Under the pieces are notes generated by a model, which was not told the DNA's origin, searched no databases, and saw nothing but the letters and a program-made list of their open reading frames with translations. The position numbers and the translations under genes are program-made. Shown in pieces: positions 1-11,942 of a DNA stretch of 64,000 nucleotides. This stretch comes from Rhizophagus irregularis. Its lineage: Eukaryota; Glomeromycota; Glomeromycetes; Glomerales; Glomeraceae. Location of the stretch: contig NC_089429.1 of NCBI RefSeq assembly GCF_026210795.1, forward strand, positions 2,542,001 to 2,606,000, given 5' to 3'. Position 1 is the stretch's first letter, and each line of letters begins with the position of its first letter.

Positions 1-1300
1 AGATTTACAATAAATTATATAAAGACTATTTTTTAAAAAAAAATTCCATAAGACGAACTTAATATTCGGAATGGAGCTCAAATTTTCGACAAGAAAAATA
101 AGGTGTCGATCATAAAAAGCTTTAATCAATTTAAAATAATTCGTTCCATGAAGATTTTTGTGAGCTAATCCAATTCAATGTCCTAACGAAAAATTTATTA
201 TACTTCCATTTTTGGAGAATGTTTTTTTTTTGGCTTTTTTTTTTAAAAAAAACCGAAATTTTTTTTTCAAATTTATTTTTTTTTTTGTTTTTTTTCTTTA
301 AGCCGATTTTTTTTTTCGGCTTTTTTCTTTCCATATAGACATATAGTAATATTTTTTTTTTTCCTAATTGGTTTTTTTTTTTGTTCTTCCGCCTATTAGA
401 TTTTGGATATCAATACTTCGGGGTTACGGTAAGCACCTTCTTTTTCGATTTTTTTTTTTTTTTTTAATAATTTTACTGATACCGTACTTTCTTTTCCTAA
501 TTTTATTTTTTTTTGTTCTTTTGCCTTTTAGGTTTGGATCGGGCAAGAGCTGCGATGTAATCGAAATACTGTAAATATTTTTACGTAAATAAATATATTT
601 TATACGATACTTTAGTTAGAATAAATATTATTTTTTAAAAATATCTATGGAATTATGGAAAACTCGTCTTGAATTGATTGTCTTTATAGAAACATATCAA
701 AGATCATATACTTCATGTACGACATACAATTAAGGGGCAATTTCACGTTTTTAAAATAAAATTCCTATTGAAAATTTAGTTCTTATGAGCAAATCCACGT
801 AATCTTTGTTTATTTAGGTTATACAGTACCTTAGGAATAACATAATTTTTATAATTATACTTTGCAATGGTTGGATGAAAATCTTGAGAAAATAAATGTT
901 CATCTTGCTTTAGAAAGAAGTATTAAGAAATTAAAACTTTGCATGTATGCTAAAACAAAATACGATATTTATTGAATATCTTTATTAATATATTTTGGAC
1001 TTGGTCACATCGTTGCCAGAATTTCTTGTGTAATTGATTTAAAAATTTAAAGGAATAATTAAATTCAATATATGAAGTTTCAAGTTTAATATTTAAAAAA
1101 TATTTGGAGTATCCATTCAATTTTTGTTACATCCATTTCATGAATCATGGAAAATTATAATTTATAACTTAACTAAAACCAAAAGTGAGAAATCTGTTAT
1201 TTTATGCTAAATAAATTTAAACAATTTATTATATTTATTTACTTACTTTTAAAGGTGAACGTAAATATCAACGACTCTTTATTTAATCGAAGTGACTTTT
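1..1300. other. gene-free AT-rich sequence
   Basis: No convincing gene. Between about 215 and 580 the sequence is dominated by long T and A runs, so the short reading frames there are Lys/Phe-rich artefacts. Around 400-545 two short blocks are framed by T-tract plus AG (acceptor-like) and GGTAAG (donor-like) signals. They resemble single units of the arrays at 7.9-9.4 kb and 13.2-13.7 kb. The rest (580-1300) shows nothing I recognise. Confidence 0.6.
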
Positions 1301-2851
1301 TTAACCATCCAAAAGCTATTTTTTAGACAAATTTGTTAATATTAAAAAATAGGTTCAATATATATAACTAGATAAATATAATTTTTCCTTACTTTCGAAA
1401 GGTGTTCATTGTATCTACCACCAAAGATTTCAATAGAATCAATAATTTTTCTAATTTCTGATATTTCTTCAGGACTAAGATGAATTTTTCCTGCTTCAAA
1501 ATTTTCTTCCAAATATTTCATTTTTTTTGTACCAGGAATAGTAACAAAGTCATCACCCTATAAAATATATATATATACAGTATATATATATATATATAAT
1601 TATTATCATACTTATATAATATAATATTTTATAATATAAGTATATATTTACCTGAGCTAGAACCCAAGCTAAACAAAGTTGACCTGCAGTTACTCCTTTC
1701 TTACTCGCAAATTCATTAAATTTATGTACAATTTCCAAATTTTTATTGAAATTTTCACCTTGAAAACGTGGAATTGTTCTTCTAAAATCATTTGGTTCAA
1801 AATCATCAATAGATTTATATTTTCCCTAAAAGGTTATTTGGAGTTAAATTTTTTATTTTTTTTGCATATAAATCATTTTAATAAAGGGATAATTACTGTT
1901 AAAAAGCCGTGTCCCAACGGACTATAAGCTACTATAGTGACACCTAATTCACGACAAGCTTCTAGAACTCCATTTTTTTCAATATCAAGAGCCCAAGGAC
2001 TATATTCCATCTTTAAAAAAAAAAATGATGTTTAATAATATAAAATAATAATATCGATCTTATAAAAAAAGAATTAATATTATTACTTGAATTGCGGCAA
2101 TAGGATGAACTTTATAAGCACGTCGAAGAGTTTCTGCGGAACATTCAGAAAGACCAATATATTTAATTTTCCCTTCTTTAACAAGTTCTGCCAAAGCGCC
2201 GACAGTGTCTTCAATGGGTCTGTAAAATATAAAAAATGGATAAGTTAATTTTAATTTATTATTACAATTTTTAGTAAGATTAAAAAATTTCTTTACTAAC
2301 GTATTGGGATCCACACGATGTTGATAATAAAGATCAATATAATCTACTCCCAATCTTTTTAAAGAATTTTCGCAAGCTTGACGAACATATTCAGGTTTAC
2401 CTAATATACTAATTTCACCATTTGGTCCTAGGGAGAATGCAAACTTTGTACAAAGAAATACTTCATTACGACGTTCTTTAAGAACCTTTGAAAGAAGAAT
2501 TTCATTGGCTCCGGATCCATATAAATCCTTTCATTTTTTTTTAAAAAAAAGCGATACTCCGTTATTTAAATTAATATTAAAAATTTGAATTTATTAGAAA
2601 AGTTTAAATACAAACGGCTGTATCCCAAAAGGTGCTTCCTATATCAATTGCTCGATTTAATACTTTAATATTTTCCTGTTCATCAGCTGCACCATAAGCA
2701 TCACTCATACCCTGCCGATCAAAAAGAAAATTGTATTAGAATCACGATAAATAAGTAATTATGAACCATGAAGTATTGAGCATACCATGCATCCTAAACC
2801 GATTGCTGAAATTTTTACACCAGTTTTACCAAGCTCACGAAGAAAAGACAT
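1301..2851 (-). CDS. aldo/keto reductase, 8 exons, 329 aa
   Basis: An NAD(P)H-dependent oxidoreductase of the aldo/keto reductase (TIM barrel) superfamily, cytosolic, reducing carbonyls to alcohols; the substrate cannot be told. Reading the minus strand, exons at 2851-2786, 2711-2616, 2527-2301, 2219-2087, 2010-1897, 1825-1652, 1557-1393 and 1315-1301 join in phase and give 990 nt. All introns are GT-AG. The first exon reads [18 protein letters not shown] and the second starts GMSDAYG, the family's usual N-terminus. The catalytic tetrad is complete: Asp52 and Tyr57 in DTADLYGSG across the exon 2/3 junction, Lys82 in CTKF, His124 in [26 protein letters not shown] and TIPGTK follow as expected. 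The last coding exon is only 15 nt (LLDG then stop); it rests on a TAG acceptor and is the least certain. Intron 6 carries an AT microsatellite. The best-supported ordinary gene here. Confidence 0.94.
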
Positions 2852-4420
2852 TTTTTTTTTTTTAAAAAAAATAAAAAGAAATTAATTTTTTTGGAGTGAA
2901 TCATTAATTCCGAGCGCTTTTATATAATTTTAAACTTGACCTGGAAAATCATTTATGCTTTTATACCGACTTGATTAATAATTAATATGCATGAATAAAG
3001 TTTTTGCTTTACCACTAAAAAATTAATAATAATAATTTTTTTTTTGATATTCACCAATAATAATAGATTTAGGTACTAGTTAATTCTTTTACAGTTCAAA
3101 GATTTTTAGTGCACAAAATCTAAAATAATTATCATTAAATGAAATGCTCCAATAATATTCTGTGTTAAAAAAATTGCTTACTCATTCCAAAGAATCTTTA
3201 TTTTATTATGCAAATGAAAGATTAATAATGATGTCAATAATAATAATTCCCTCGGAATAAATTTTTGAAAACTATTACCTTTTTGATTTTATTTCACTAG
3301 ATTTATTGGATATGTCAAATTTGAGAATCTAACCCAAATAAGTTAGAGCTATTAATTTGTGTCTTTGTCATACGATAAACACGGATGAATCGGATGATCG
3401 GGTAATTGGTCGTTCCAGAAAATCTGAAAATCTGCGGATCGTGATTTTAATCATTATAACAATCAAATTTAAAAAAACCGCAGTAAACCATACATAAATG
3501 ATTATTATATATATTTGAAATGCTTTGCCTCACGCGGATTTACCTTTATACATTTATGGCAAGTCTATAGATAGTTTAAGAACAAAGTTACGTTCAGATA
3601 TTTCACCTTTTAAATAAAAGTTTAAGAATTTGGGTACATTTTTGTAAATAGTATTTTCTTTTTAAGAAAGAATAACAACCTATTTTTAAAATTTTTGAAA
3701 AAAATGAACGTAAAAAATGATTAGATGTCTTGTGCGTTATGAAATCAGCTGTAATATGATGATACATTTCACAAGTAATTAATTAACTTTACAGACTGGC
3801 GTAAATAATTGTTTTGAGATGTATATACTTAAAATTGATTATTAATGAGAATTATAATATTGGCCTCTAATGGATGATTTTTATAGATTATCCGACGTAG
3901 AATTTTTAGATTTTCATAATTTGCGCATCATGAAAAGAAAATTTATTTATTATAATAGAAACTTTTTATTACGTGATTACGTGATTATATATTGTTTATG
4001 AACAAAATGCGTTTTTGTCGATATACTGTATCTTCAATTAAATGATGATCTCGTGTAAATTCTGAAATTTGTATTGATATCAGATTTATTACTCGGATTG
4101 TACTACGAGTTTTAGTTTTAGTAGACTATTTTAACTATTAAACTATAATCGCAACAATTGTCTTAGTAAGTAAAAAATTATGTTTAAAAAATAAACTATT
4201 TGAAACTTTGGGATAAATATTATGTATTAAAATAAGTATTCGCATAAACATAAACAGTATTATTTAAGGAATGAAAATCAGGTGATCGACCGAAATGGAC
4301 CGCGGTGGCAACGTGATTTATTACGGGCGTATGTTATATATCTGAAAAATCATTAATAAAGTTTCTCCCACTTCGAGCATTTGTATCGAAAAATTTTTTT
4401 AGAAAATGATAAATACATAT
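2852..4420. other. intergenic, 5' side of the reductase gene
   Basis: Upstream region of the minus-strand reductase. No reading frame of note and no repeat structure I could pin down; AT-rich with scattered short poly-A and poly-T. Confidence 0.5.
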
Positions 4421-4544
4421 TATTGGATGGGGGAGTAGCTATATCGGTCACAGGACCGAATGATTGGATAAAAATGGGCCACGTAGTGGCCATTTTCACC
4501 AATCAATGAAGGGCCCTGTGACCGATATAGCCCCACATCCAATA
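4421..4544. repeat. hairpin (MITE-like) element, 124 bp
   Basis: The ends are inverted copies: TATTGGATG at the left and CATCCAATA at the right. Longer arms both contain CTATATCGGTCACAGG. The centre is itself a palindrome around GGCCACGTAGTGGCC. No target duplication could be fixed with confidence because the flanks are AT-rich. Probably a non-autonomous DNA element; superfamily unknown. Confidence 0.6.
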
Positions 4545-4835
4545 AAAGTGTTATCGTTCTGACGTTTTTGATCATGCATTAATTAAAAACATCATAAATA
4601 AGTTTTCTATAAATTTCATTTTTATAAGCTTAATTTAAACTTTTCCTACAGAATTTTCATTTACGCCATTTTTTTACTCCACTTTATTATATCAATATTT
4701 TGTTATTGCTATGGCTAATAAAAATATCGGTCTATGAAAATCTGCATGATCCTATTTGGCTGAACGATAAAGCGTTACTATGCGCGCAAGTTTCTTTTTA
4801 ATTGGCCGATTGACAGAACTGCGCATAATATTAAT

Positions 4836-7044
4836 ATGGCACATGACCGATTGACTGATCAGATCAAAACAATTTTTTTTCCTAACAAAGAACTTACCAT
4901 GTCCACACCCACGATTATTGCAACGGAAAATTTAGTCGAGGAAATGGAAAGCTGGGGTCTTCACCATGCAAGTAAGCTTCTGCTAAAAACTTCTATGATC
5001 ACAAAGAAGCAACTTCAATATCTTTGCTTTCTCTTTCTAGCATACTGGAGTAGTGATCTAAACTCATGGGGAAGTGTGAGCGACTGGGACGTTTATTTTA
5101 TCGACAAGACTCCTGGGTGTACTAAAGACGAAGCACATCGGTCCCTGAGTCTTGAACTTAATATCCTTCTTAAGAAACTGTCAGACAGAAGTCGACAATA
5201 TTCCAAGGCAAACGCCTTGAAAAAGGCTTTGGAGGTCAGTACTTTTCTCATTATGTTTCATAATAGGAGCACATTACCATGCCCTGCAGTCGTGTTCTGA
5301 GTGATTTTTCACATAAGGCAACTTGCGTTGTTGCTTGAAGTGGGAAGTCTATTATAGTCTGGACTTTTGGGTCCCATTATAATATGCGTTGGTAGCTCCG
5401 TTGATATTATTTGCTAATGACCCTGCAGTCGTGTTCTGAGCGATTTTCGCACAAGGCAACTCGCGTTGTTGCTTGAAGTGGGAAGCATGTTATAGTCTGG
5501 GCCGTGCAGCTCTATTATAACATGTGTGGCTAACAGGCAATCAATTAACCAATCTACGATGAAACACTTCGGTCTAACTTTTCTTTCATATATTCGCTGA
5601 GAACTCTGATAACGATTCCGCAAATATTTTGTTATGGAATAAGCATCTCAAAGAATTAGAATCGATAGCTATTTCAGATTTGGTACATAGAGTATGTATT
5701 GTTTTTGATCTTACTAAGCGTAACATTATACATGGTGTTTACGATTTTCTTTAACTGTCTATTGTTAGCGCACTATCAAAAGTATTACTATACAAGAAGA
5801 AATTGGACGAGCCAAAGAGCAGATATCAGAGAAATAAAAAAAAATAAAGCTAGCACGAAAGAATGTGAGATATCATCTAGTTCTTCCAGCAGTAAAAATG
5901 ACGAGAACTACAACAAGCAAGAAGATGATGATGCTATAATTAGCGGTATGTTACAAGTGAATGTGTGCTACAAGTTTATTACATTACCAATGCATATATT
6001 TTCAGATTTAGGGAATGATTTGAGAGAGGCATCGGAATCGATGGTTGGAAAGGTAAGAACTCCGTTGACAGTAAACAATATCGATCTAGATCTTGTAGGT
6101 TTTTTGTCTAGTAACCAATGTCTTCGATCTGAAAAGGCAAACGATGAACCGCCAAAAACGCCTGAACACCAAATTTATCAAAAACAAGGTGACTATTCCA
6201 AACCATTCGCTTCATGTGAAGAACAATCTCATGGATTTCATTCTTCGGTAAGTCTGTTTGTTTTTTATCTTGTTTGGTGTAAAGCTTGTTCGACCTTTTC
6301 CATAATGTTGTATTTGTGCTATAGGAGATTTCTCAAAATTTGGGCGATTCAATTGAGGTAGTAATATTTTTTTTGTTTGCTTCTTGTAATCTTGTTGTTT
6401 TTTAAGTCAAATGATCATGACAGCGATGAGGATGAATTTGGCTTAAAAAATATGAACCTCTTCAAACAAAGGTATTCTATTTTTATTTTTGCATTTCAGT
6501 TGTGTTGCGAATGATGACTAATTATTGTTGGATTTAGATTTGAAGCATTGGACAGCTCGAGGAAATAAAAATTAAGGTCGGAAAGATTTGTTGAAGATGT
6601 GCTTTATAAGCTTGGGATGCAATGCCGATACCATAAGTAAGAGTTGTGTCACATTATACTAAGCTGTTTTTTGCATCAGAGGAGAAATTACTGCTTTTTG
6701 CATTTAGTCTTGTTCACTCTTTTATCATCGATACTGAGGATACCTTTATTAAGGATGAGTTTTCAGAAGAGGAATTATCCGAAATTGTTGAAAAAAATAA
6801 AGAACAAAGTATACCGGAAATCGACGAAGAGATTCTTGAATACATTGACACATTTGCCAAGGTAAGTTTGTTCTTTTATTGATCTTTTCTATGGTTATTT
6901 GTCAACTAACAGTTACCTGTACAGAAATCTACCAAAGAAATACGAGAAGCTTTGAACACACCCCATCCCCTATTAGGAAGAAATTATGACCCACATACTA
7001 ATTTTATTTATGACTACATAAGAACTACGGTAACTGATTGGTAA
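4836..7044 (+). pseudogene. decayed multi-exon host gene of a lineage-type family
   Basis: Nine exon-like blocks can be followed with GT-AG borders: 4836-5234, 5602-5691, 5769-5945, 6006-6247, 6325-6357, 6407-6471, 6538-6636, 6708-6861, 6925-7044. Phases agree at most junctions; for example HN joins LVHSFIID across intron 7. The reading is acidic and Ser-rich in the middle. It ends with RFVEDVLYKLG, HSFIIDTEDTF, an Asp/Glu-rich stretch and NYDPHTNFIYDYIRTT. I associate this style with large uncharacterised Rhizophagus families, from memory only. The copy is not clean: one base is lost in the A-run near 5833-5850, and there is an in-frame TAA in exon 7 near 6568. Exon 4 may hide a further short intron (6052-6100). 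A start at 4836 or at the second Met, 4899, is possible. Function unknown. Confidence 0.6.
5282..5560. repeat. tandem duplication, 139-bp period, inside intron 1
   Basis: The block starting CCCTGCAGTCGTGTTCTGAG occurs at 5282 and again at 5421, followed in both by the same AAGGCAACT(T/C)GCGTTGTTGC stretch. Two copies only, clearly diverged. It lies entirely within the first intron (5235-5601) of the decayed gene, which makes that intron far longer than its neighbours. Confidence 0.8.
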
Positions 7045-7604
7045 TACTGAAACAAAAAAAAATACTGGCTAGTTAAATATATAAAAATTTGTATCCTAAG
7101 TTGTAATAAAAATCAAGAATGAAATTTATTTATAATTTACAAGCTAAAATTTTTAATATGGGAGTAACTGTCTCGACAGAGGATGTAAGTACCGAACAAA
7201 TAAAAATATTGGAACAAGTAGGTTTTACAACGGCAAACAACAGATGAAGACGTAACGAAATTTTTAGCATTAGACATGCATCACGCAGCTTTAATAAGAT
7301 TATGCAAAAATGGTTAATGATGTTTCACATGACAGATCAAACATTCGCCAAGTTATGATTTTTTTATATTAGTATAGTTATTTGTCATAAAACAGTATTT
7401 TATTATCAATAAAACTTAATTTTAAAAATTTAAAATTTGCGATTTATAATGTATTATTGTTAAAAACTATATCCCCAACCAAAGTTACATTTTCACAAAT
7501 TGAATTCGTGAAAATACCATGTCAGGATTTTGTCTTTTGGAATATTTCTCGTCGGGATAATATCATGTCGGAAAAAGATGTTATTCGGAATCGGTCCGAC
7601 AACG
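7045..7604. other. intergenic with a small coding-like remnant
   Basis: About 7158-7310 reads on the plus strand as MGVTVSTEDVSTEQIKILEQ and, in another frame, TDEDVTKFLALDMHH. It looks like a fragment of a lost protein gene. Nothing else seen. Confidence 0.35.
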
Positions 7605-7850
7605 ATTTAAAAAACGTTTCGTAACGTTTTTTTCGTTAAATTAATTATAAAAACGTTGCGAAAACGTTTTTTTAATTAAATTACTTTGAAAAAACGTTTC
7701 GTAAACGTTTTTTCTATAATAATATATTAAAAAAAACGTTTCGTAACGTTTTTTCGTTAAATTGATTAAAAAACTTTGCGAAAGCGTTTTTTTTTAATTA
7801 TAATTACTTTGAAAAAACATTTCGCAACGTTTTTTCGTTAAATTAATTAG
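7605..7850. repeat. minisatellite built from ACGTTTCGTAACGTTTTTT
   Basis: Four imperfect units start near 7608, 7686, 7731 and 7812. Each carries AACGTTTCGTAACGTT (self-complementary core) followed by TTTCGTTAAATTAATTA; two of them continue with a related AACGTTGCGAAAACGTT segment. The higher-order period is about 120 bp. No coding potential. Confidence 0.75.
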
Positions 7851-7852
7851 AG

Positions 7853-9410
7853 CTTTTGACACATTGAATTCTGTAGGTGAGTTTCTTGTTCTTTTAATTT
7901 ACAGTAACGAAACGGTTTACTAATTGTTTCTATTTCCTCTTTTTTTGGTCCTTGAGCGCGTATTATTTTGGTAAGAGCTTCCAAAAAATATTTTTTTTTT
8001 AATTTATTCTTTAGTGAAACGTTTTACAATTTTACAATTTTCTCTTTTTTTAGACGGTCACGTATTATCTCGGTAAGGACTTCCGAAAAAAAATATATTT
8101 TTTTCTTTTTAATTTATTTCTTTGGCGAAATGTTTTACTAATGATTTTGTTTTTATTGTTTTTATTCTTTTTAGGCGATTCTTTATTTGGAAATGCGGCT
8201 TAAGGTGTTGCTTTATACTTAATTTAAGTTTTCTAGTCTCTTTGGATATGGATATAGGAATTTAGCAAGTGTTTTTTTTAATTCATTTTCTTTTTTTTTA
8301 GATAATTCTTTCAGATTTCACTGGATATTGGAATTTTTGGTAAATATATGATTTCATTTTTTTTTCTTTACTGCGCCTTTTAACGAACTGTTACTACCAG
8401 TTTTTTTTTTCTTGGGTGGTTCTTTCAGTTTTTTTTGATGCAAAATTCCGGTAAGATTCTCCCTTTTTTTTCTTGAATTTTTTTTTTATTTTAATGATAG
8501 TTTCTAATTGTTTGTTATTTCTTTTTAGGAATTTCTATGGCACTTCGGATGTGGGATTTTGGTGAGTATATTATTTATTTAAATCCTTTATTTCTGTCTT
8601 AAAATGGTTACTAAATTTTTATTTTCATCTTTTTTTAGACGGAATGGACACGTAGCATTTCGGTGAGAAATCGGCATCAGTTTTTCCTTATTTTTAGATG
8701 AGTTTAGGCGCTTGGAACAGAAACTTTTTTATAAAAGTTTCTTCTCCCATTTTGTAGGGAAATCAGCTCAGGAAATCGAAAGGAATTTGAAACTTTAATA
8801 AAATATTTTTTAATCTTTCTTTTCCTTTTTTGTAGGGAAAAAAACTTTAAAAATCAAAATCAGATTTTAATCTTTTCCTATTTTATAGCGAATCAGTTCC
8901 TGACTTATAACCGGGATCCCAGATAAGTTTTTAAAAAAAAATATATTTGAAACTTGGTTTTTGTAAGGAAATCGGTGGCAGATCCCAGGTGAGTTTCAGA
9001 AAAAATAAAAATTTTGAAACTTCATTAAAAATAATATTTATTAACTTCTTTTTGATTTTCTTTTGTATCATAGGATTCCTGACTTCGGAACCCCTATGAA
9101 AAGACGTTAATTGTAGTAACGTCTTCTTTTATTTTCTCCTCTGACTTAATTATCTCTCAGGATTTTATGTTGTACAAGTGCAAAATAAGTAGATTGAAAG
9201 TAAATTTTGGAAAAATAAAATTTTGAACCAAGTTAAAAATGTTTATTATTATTATTTTTTCTTTTTTGAGGGATGGGTTTCCACTTCAGTTCTTGAATGG
9301 ATTGAATTTTTGAAACTTTTTTATTAGGAAACTTTATTAATGCTTCCTTTTTCTCTTTTTTGTAGGAAGATTCTTGGCTGGATTAAATGGTAAATTCCAA
9401 AAGGATCCGA
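7853..9410 (+). other. array of intron-like units with micro-exon-sized blocks
   Basis: Short GC-richer blocks of about 19-45 nt sit between a T-tract ending in AG and a donor-like GGTAAG or GGTGAG, spaced roughly 80-120 bp apart. Clear examples are 8054-8072 (ACGGTCACGTATTATCTCG then GTAAGG), the block after TTTTTAG near 8175, 8529-8561 before GTGAGT, 8639-8662 before GTGAGA, and the block ending CAGATCCCAG before GTGAGT near 8988. Branch-point-like TACTAAT or TTACTAA occurs upstream of several. Blocks at 8054 and 8639 resemble each other, so the unit may have multiplied in tandem. No frame stays open across them. It may be a spliced non-coding transcript or a mobile repeat. Confidence 0.5.
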
Positions 9411-10005
9411 AGATAAAACATTAAACCTGTTTTATTATCATTAGTTTTAAAGTCTATCAATAGGCAATCAATTTCAATATATTGTAATAGCACTTTAGCA
9501 ATAAATTGTACAATAAATTTTTTACAATGAAAGTACAAATACATTTTAACAATTTATATTATGATATTATAAAGCTATAGTACAATGGCCCTACAAGACC
9601 AATAATGAGTATCTTAACATGGTTTGTATATAATGTACTGTAATATTAATTTTACAATACTTTTAAAAAATTTGAAGTTGTTAGCAAAGTACTTAAGCAA
9701 ATACTTAACTCTAAACTTCAAATATAGCATCCTTGAAATTTCAAATTTTCAAAAATTGGGTAGGAAAAAGCGGAATAATTTAGTGAAACTGAATTATAGT
9801 ATCAAACATAATATTCTTATTTATACTAATTAGCTGCTAAAAAAAATAAATTAATGATACATTCGAATATAATGATGATAAAGTAAGAAATGCATAAAAT
9901 TTGAGCTATATTTTATTGAATAATAATAGTACAAAACAATCTCAAAATTTATTAGGTATACAGTAACTAGAATAAGAAACTTTTAAATAAAAGTTATTGT
10001 AATAA
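9411..10005. other. 3' flank of F-box-like gene 1
   Basis: Non-coding. The part from about 9735 to 9935 is shared, with divergence, with the 3' flank of F-box-like gene 2 (about 17437-17585) and with an orphan stretch at 12728-12845. Shared anchors are TTTCAAAAATTGGGTAGGAA and TTGAGCTATATTTTATTGAA. The duplication unit of the family therefore included downstream sequence. Confidence 0.6.
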
Positions 10006-11682
10006 TTAATACATATCATGTATAAATTTATTAGCTTCAATATTCAAATTAATATAATCAAGAACCATGATATTATATAAACTAAATTCTTCAACTTCAT
10101 CTTTAAAAGAATATAAATCAACTACAGTGTGATGAGTTGGTGTGATAAAACATTCTAATAAAGCTAAATGTTCACTTCTTTTCTTTTTCATAATATATTC
10201 CTTTATATAAGGTAAATTATTCAAATTCTGGTTTTCTGGTTCTTTGTTCTTGGTATCTTTGATTAATAATTTCTTAATAAAATTGGTTTGTAAATTTTTC
10301 AAAAAAAATTCAAAATCGCTTGTATTAGTAATTGTAAGAATCAAATTTAAATATTCTAATTTAGGAGGAAGGATTTGCCCTAAATTTTGTAATATAATTG
10401 ATGTACTAATATTAGCATTACTATCAGTATCAATAGTGAGATAATTAAGATTTAGTTCAATTTTTTTAACTAACTGGAATATTTTATAAATATTCTGATC
10501 TTTAAATCCATAAAATTTTAAGAATTTGATATTGCTACAATTTTTTATGAGTAATTCAAATAATTCTTGTTCTTGTGTTAATAATGATGATACATCATTT
10601 AGTTCAAATCCAAAGTTTTCTAAGTAATTTCCAGATTTTTGTAATAATAGTAGTTGTTGTTTAGTTAAAGGTGCTTCATCAATAAATAAAGATTTTAACT
10701 TAAATGGTTCAGTTAAGTTAATAATTTGTTGGAAAAAATTAGAATTTAGAGAACGACAATAAATAATATGAATAGATTCTAAAACATTTAATTGTTCAAT
10801 TATCTCATTTGAGACAACTAAATTTTTAAAATCAACCATAGAAAATATAATATCTGTACAATTAGGAATCTTTGATAATAATATTGAATTATATATAGAA
10901 AGGTTATTAAAGCTCAATGAAATTTTTTTGAGATCTTGTTGTGAATCAATTAAATGACACAAATCTTTTTCAATTATAAGATGAGAATTATGTGTAGATA
11001 GGAAATAGAGTGATGATATTGAATCGCAATTAGAACTTAATAATTTTAAAAATCGGTTTACTAAATTATTATTATTAAGTGTATCATCAACACTAAATAT
11101 ATTAATTGTGTAAAATTTAAAATAAAAATTTCTAATATTGTAAATGAAATTTGAATTTGAAATCAATTCAGAAAAAATAGTATCATCGTATGAAGACTTA
11201 TAATATGTAATATCAAGGGTATGTAAATTTGCTTCATTCTCATTGAAAATTTTAATTAATAACTTAAAAATATATCTTATAAAATCACCAAGTGATTTAA
11301 TATAAACAGCAAAAAGTGGGAATTTTTCGTCATCTGAAACCCAATTTTCTATAGAATTAATAATTTCATAAGTATCTAAATATTGAATAAAACTAGAATA
11401 ATTAAATAAAGGAAATGAATCATCATTATTAATTCCATATTCCTTTAATTTCTTTTTTATATCATCATCACTCAAATTATATAAATAAACTCCAATATAA
11501 TAATGATTTTTAGGTTCTTTTAATAAAAATGGATTTTCCCATAATAATGGGATTGTCATACGACACCATAATCTATTAACTAATATACATGAATGTAATG
11601 TTGAAAAGTCATTACGAAAATATTGTATTATTCCATTTGTTATTTCAGGAAAATTTCCTGAAAATATTTTTGTACATGCCAT
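10006..11682 (-). CDS. F-box-like protein, family copy 1 (558 aa)
   Basis: Intronless. It starts MACTKIFSGNFPEITN, followed by an F-box-like segment (residues about 10-52) ending RLWCRMTIPLLWENPF. F-box proteins are substrate adaptors of SCF ubiquitin ligases; that role is inferred from this segment alone. The rest is a degenerate leucine-rich-repeat-like array. Landmarks shared by all seven copies are LNVLESIHIIYCRSLNS, PFKLKSLF, LEYLNL and KEYIMKKKR near the C-terminus. Copies 1 and 2 both point left, opposite to copies 3-7, and both start MACTK where the others start MACSK. The start is fixed by alignment with the paralogues. Target unknown. Confidence 0.88.
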   Translation of the reverse strand: MACTKIFSGNFPEITNGIIQYFRNDFSTLHSCILVNRLWCRMTIPLLWENPFLLKEPKNHYYIGVYLYNLSDDDIKKKLKEYGINNDDSFPLFNYSSFIQYLDTYEIINSIENWVSDDEKFPLFAVYIKSLGDFIRYIFKLLIKIFNENEANLHTLDITYYKSSYDDTIFSELISNSNFIYNIRNFYFKFYTINIFSVDDTLNNNNLVNRFLKLLSSNCDSISSLYFLSTHNSHLIIEKDLCHLIDSQQDLKKISLSFNNLSIYNSILLSKIPNCTDIIFSMVDFKNLVVSNEIIEQLNVLESIHIIYCRSLNSNFFQQIINLTEPFKLKSLFIDEAPLTKQQLLLLQKSGNYLENFGFELNDVSSLLTQEQELFELLIKNCSNIKFLKFYGFKDQNIYKIFQLVKKIELNLNYLTIDTDSNANISTSIILQNLGQILPPKLEYLNLILTITNTSDFEFFLKNLQTNFIKKLLIKDTKNKEPENQNLNNLPYIKEYIMKKKRSEHLALLECFITPTHHTVVDLYSFKDEVEEFSLYNIMVLDYINLNIEANKFIHDMY

Positions 11683-11780
11683 AATATTGTGAGAAAAAAT
11701 AGAAAAGGGGAAATGTTTGAAATTATGCCATAAGTAGGTTATTTTATACTAATTATATTGTTGTACAGTTGTACAGTACA
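11683..11780 (-). promoter_or_regulatory. 5' flank of F-box-like copy 1
   Basis: Read on the minus strand it holds ACAACAATAT then a region resembling AGTATAAAATAACC. It is recognisable but weaker than the upstream block seen in copies 2, 3, 5 and 6. TATAAAA near 11740 could be a TATA box. Assignment by comparison only. Confidence 0.4.
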
Positions 11781-11942
11781 ATAATTTATGCTGATCATTT
11801 ACTACATGATGTCATTAATGAGATATTGACGATCCTATAAATCAAAAATCTTACTCAGATTTTTAAATAGTTACCTTGAATGCACCCGGAGTACTTTGAT
11901 GACATTTTCAAATATTATATCATAACGAGTGCTACGGAGATG

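Noticed and set aside
131-574. Lys-rich and Phe-rich reading frames on both strands
   Set aside because: They follow long A and T runs; no balanced composition, start context or homologous exon.
1561-1602. AT-dinucleotide run as a possible regulatory or origin site
   Set aside because: Plain microsatellite within an intron of the reductase gene.
1553-1738. Separate small genes on the minus strand within 1.3-2.9 kb
   Set aside because: They are exons and introns of the single reductase gene.
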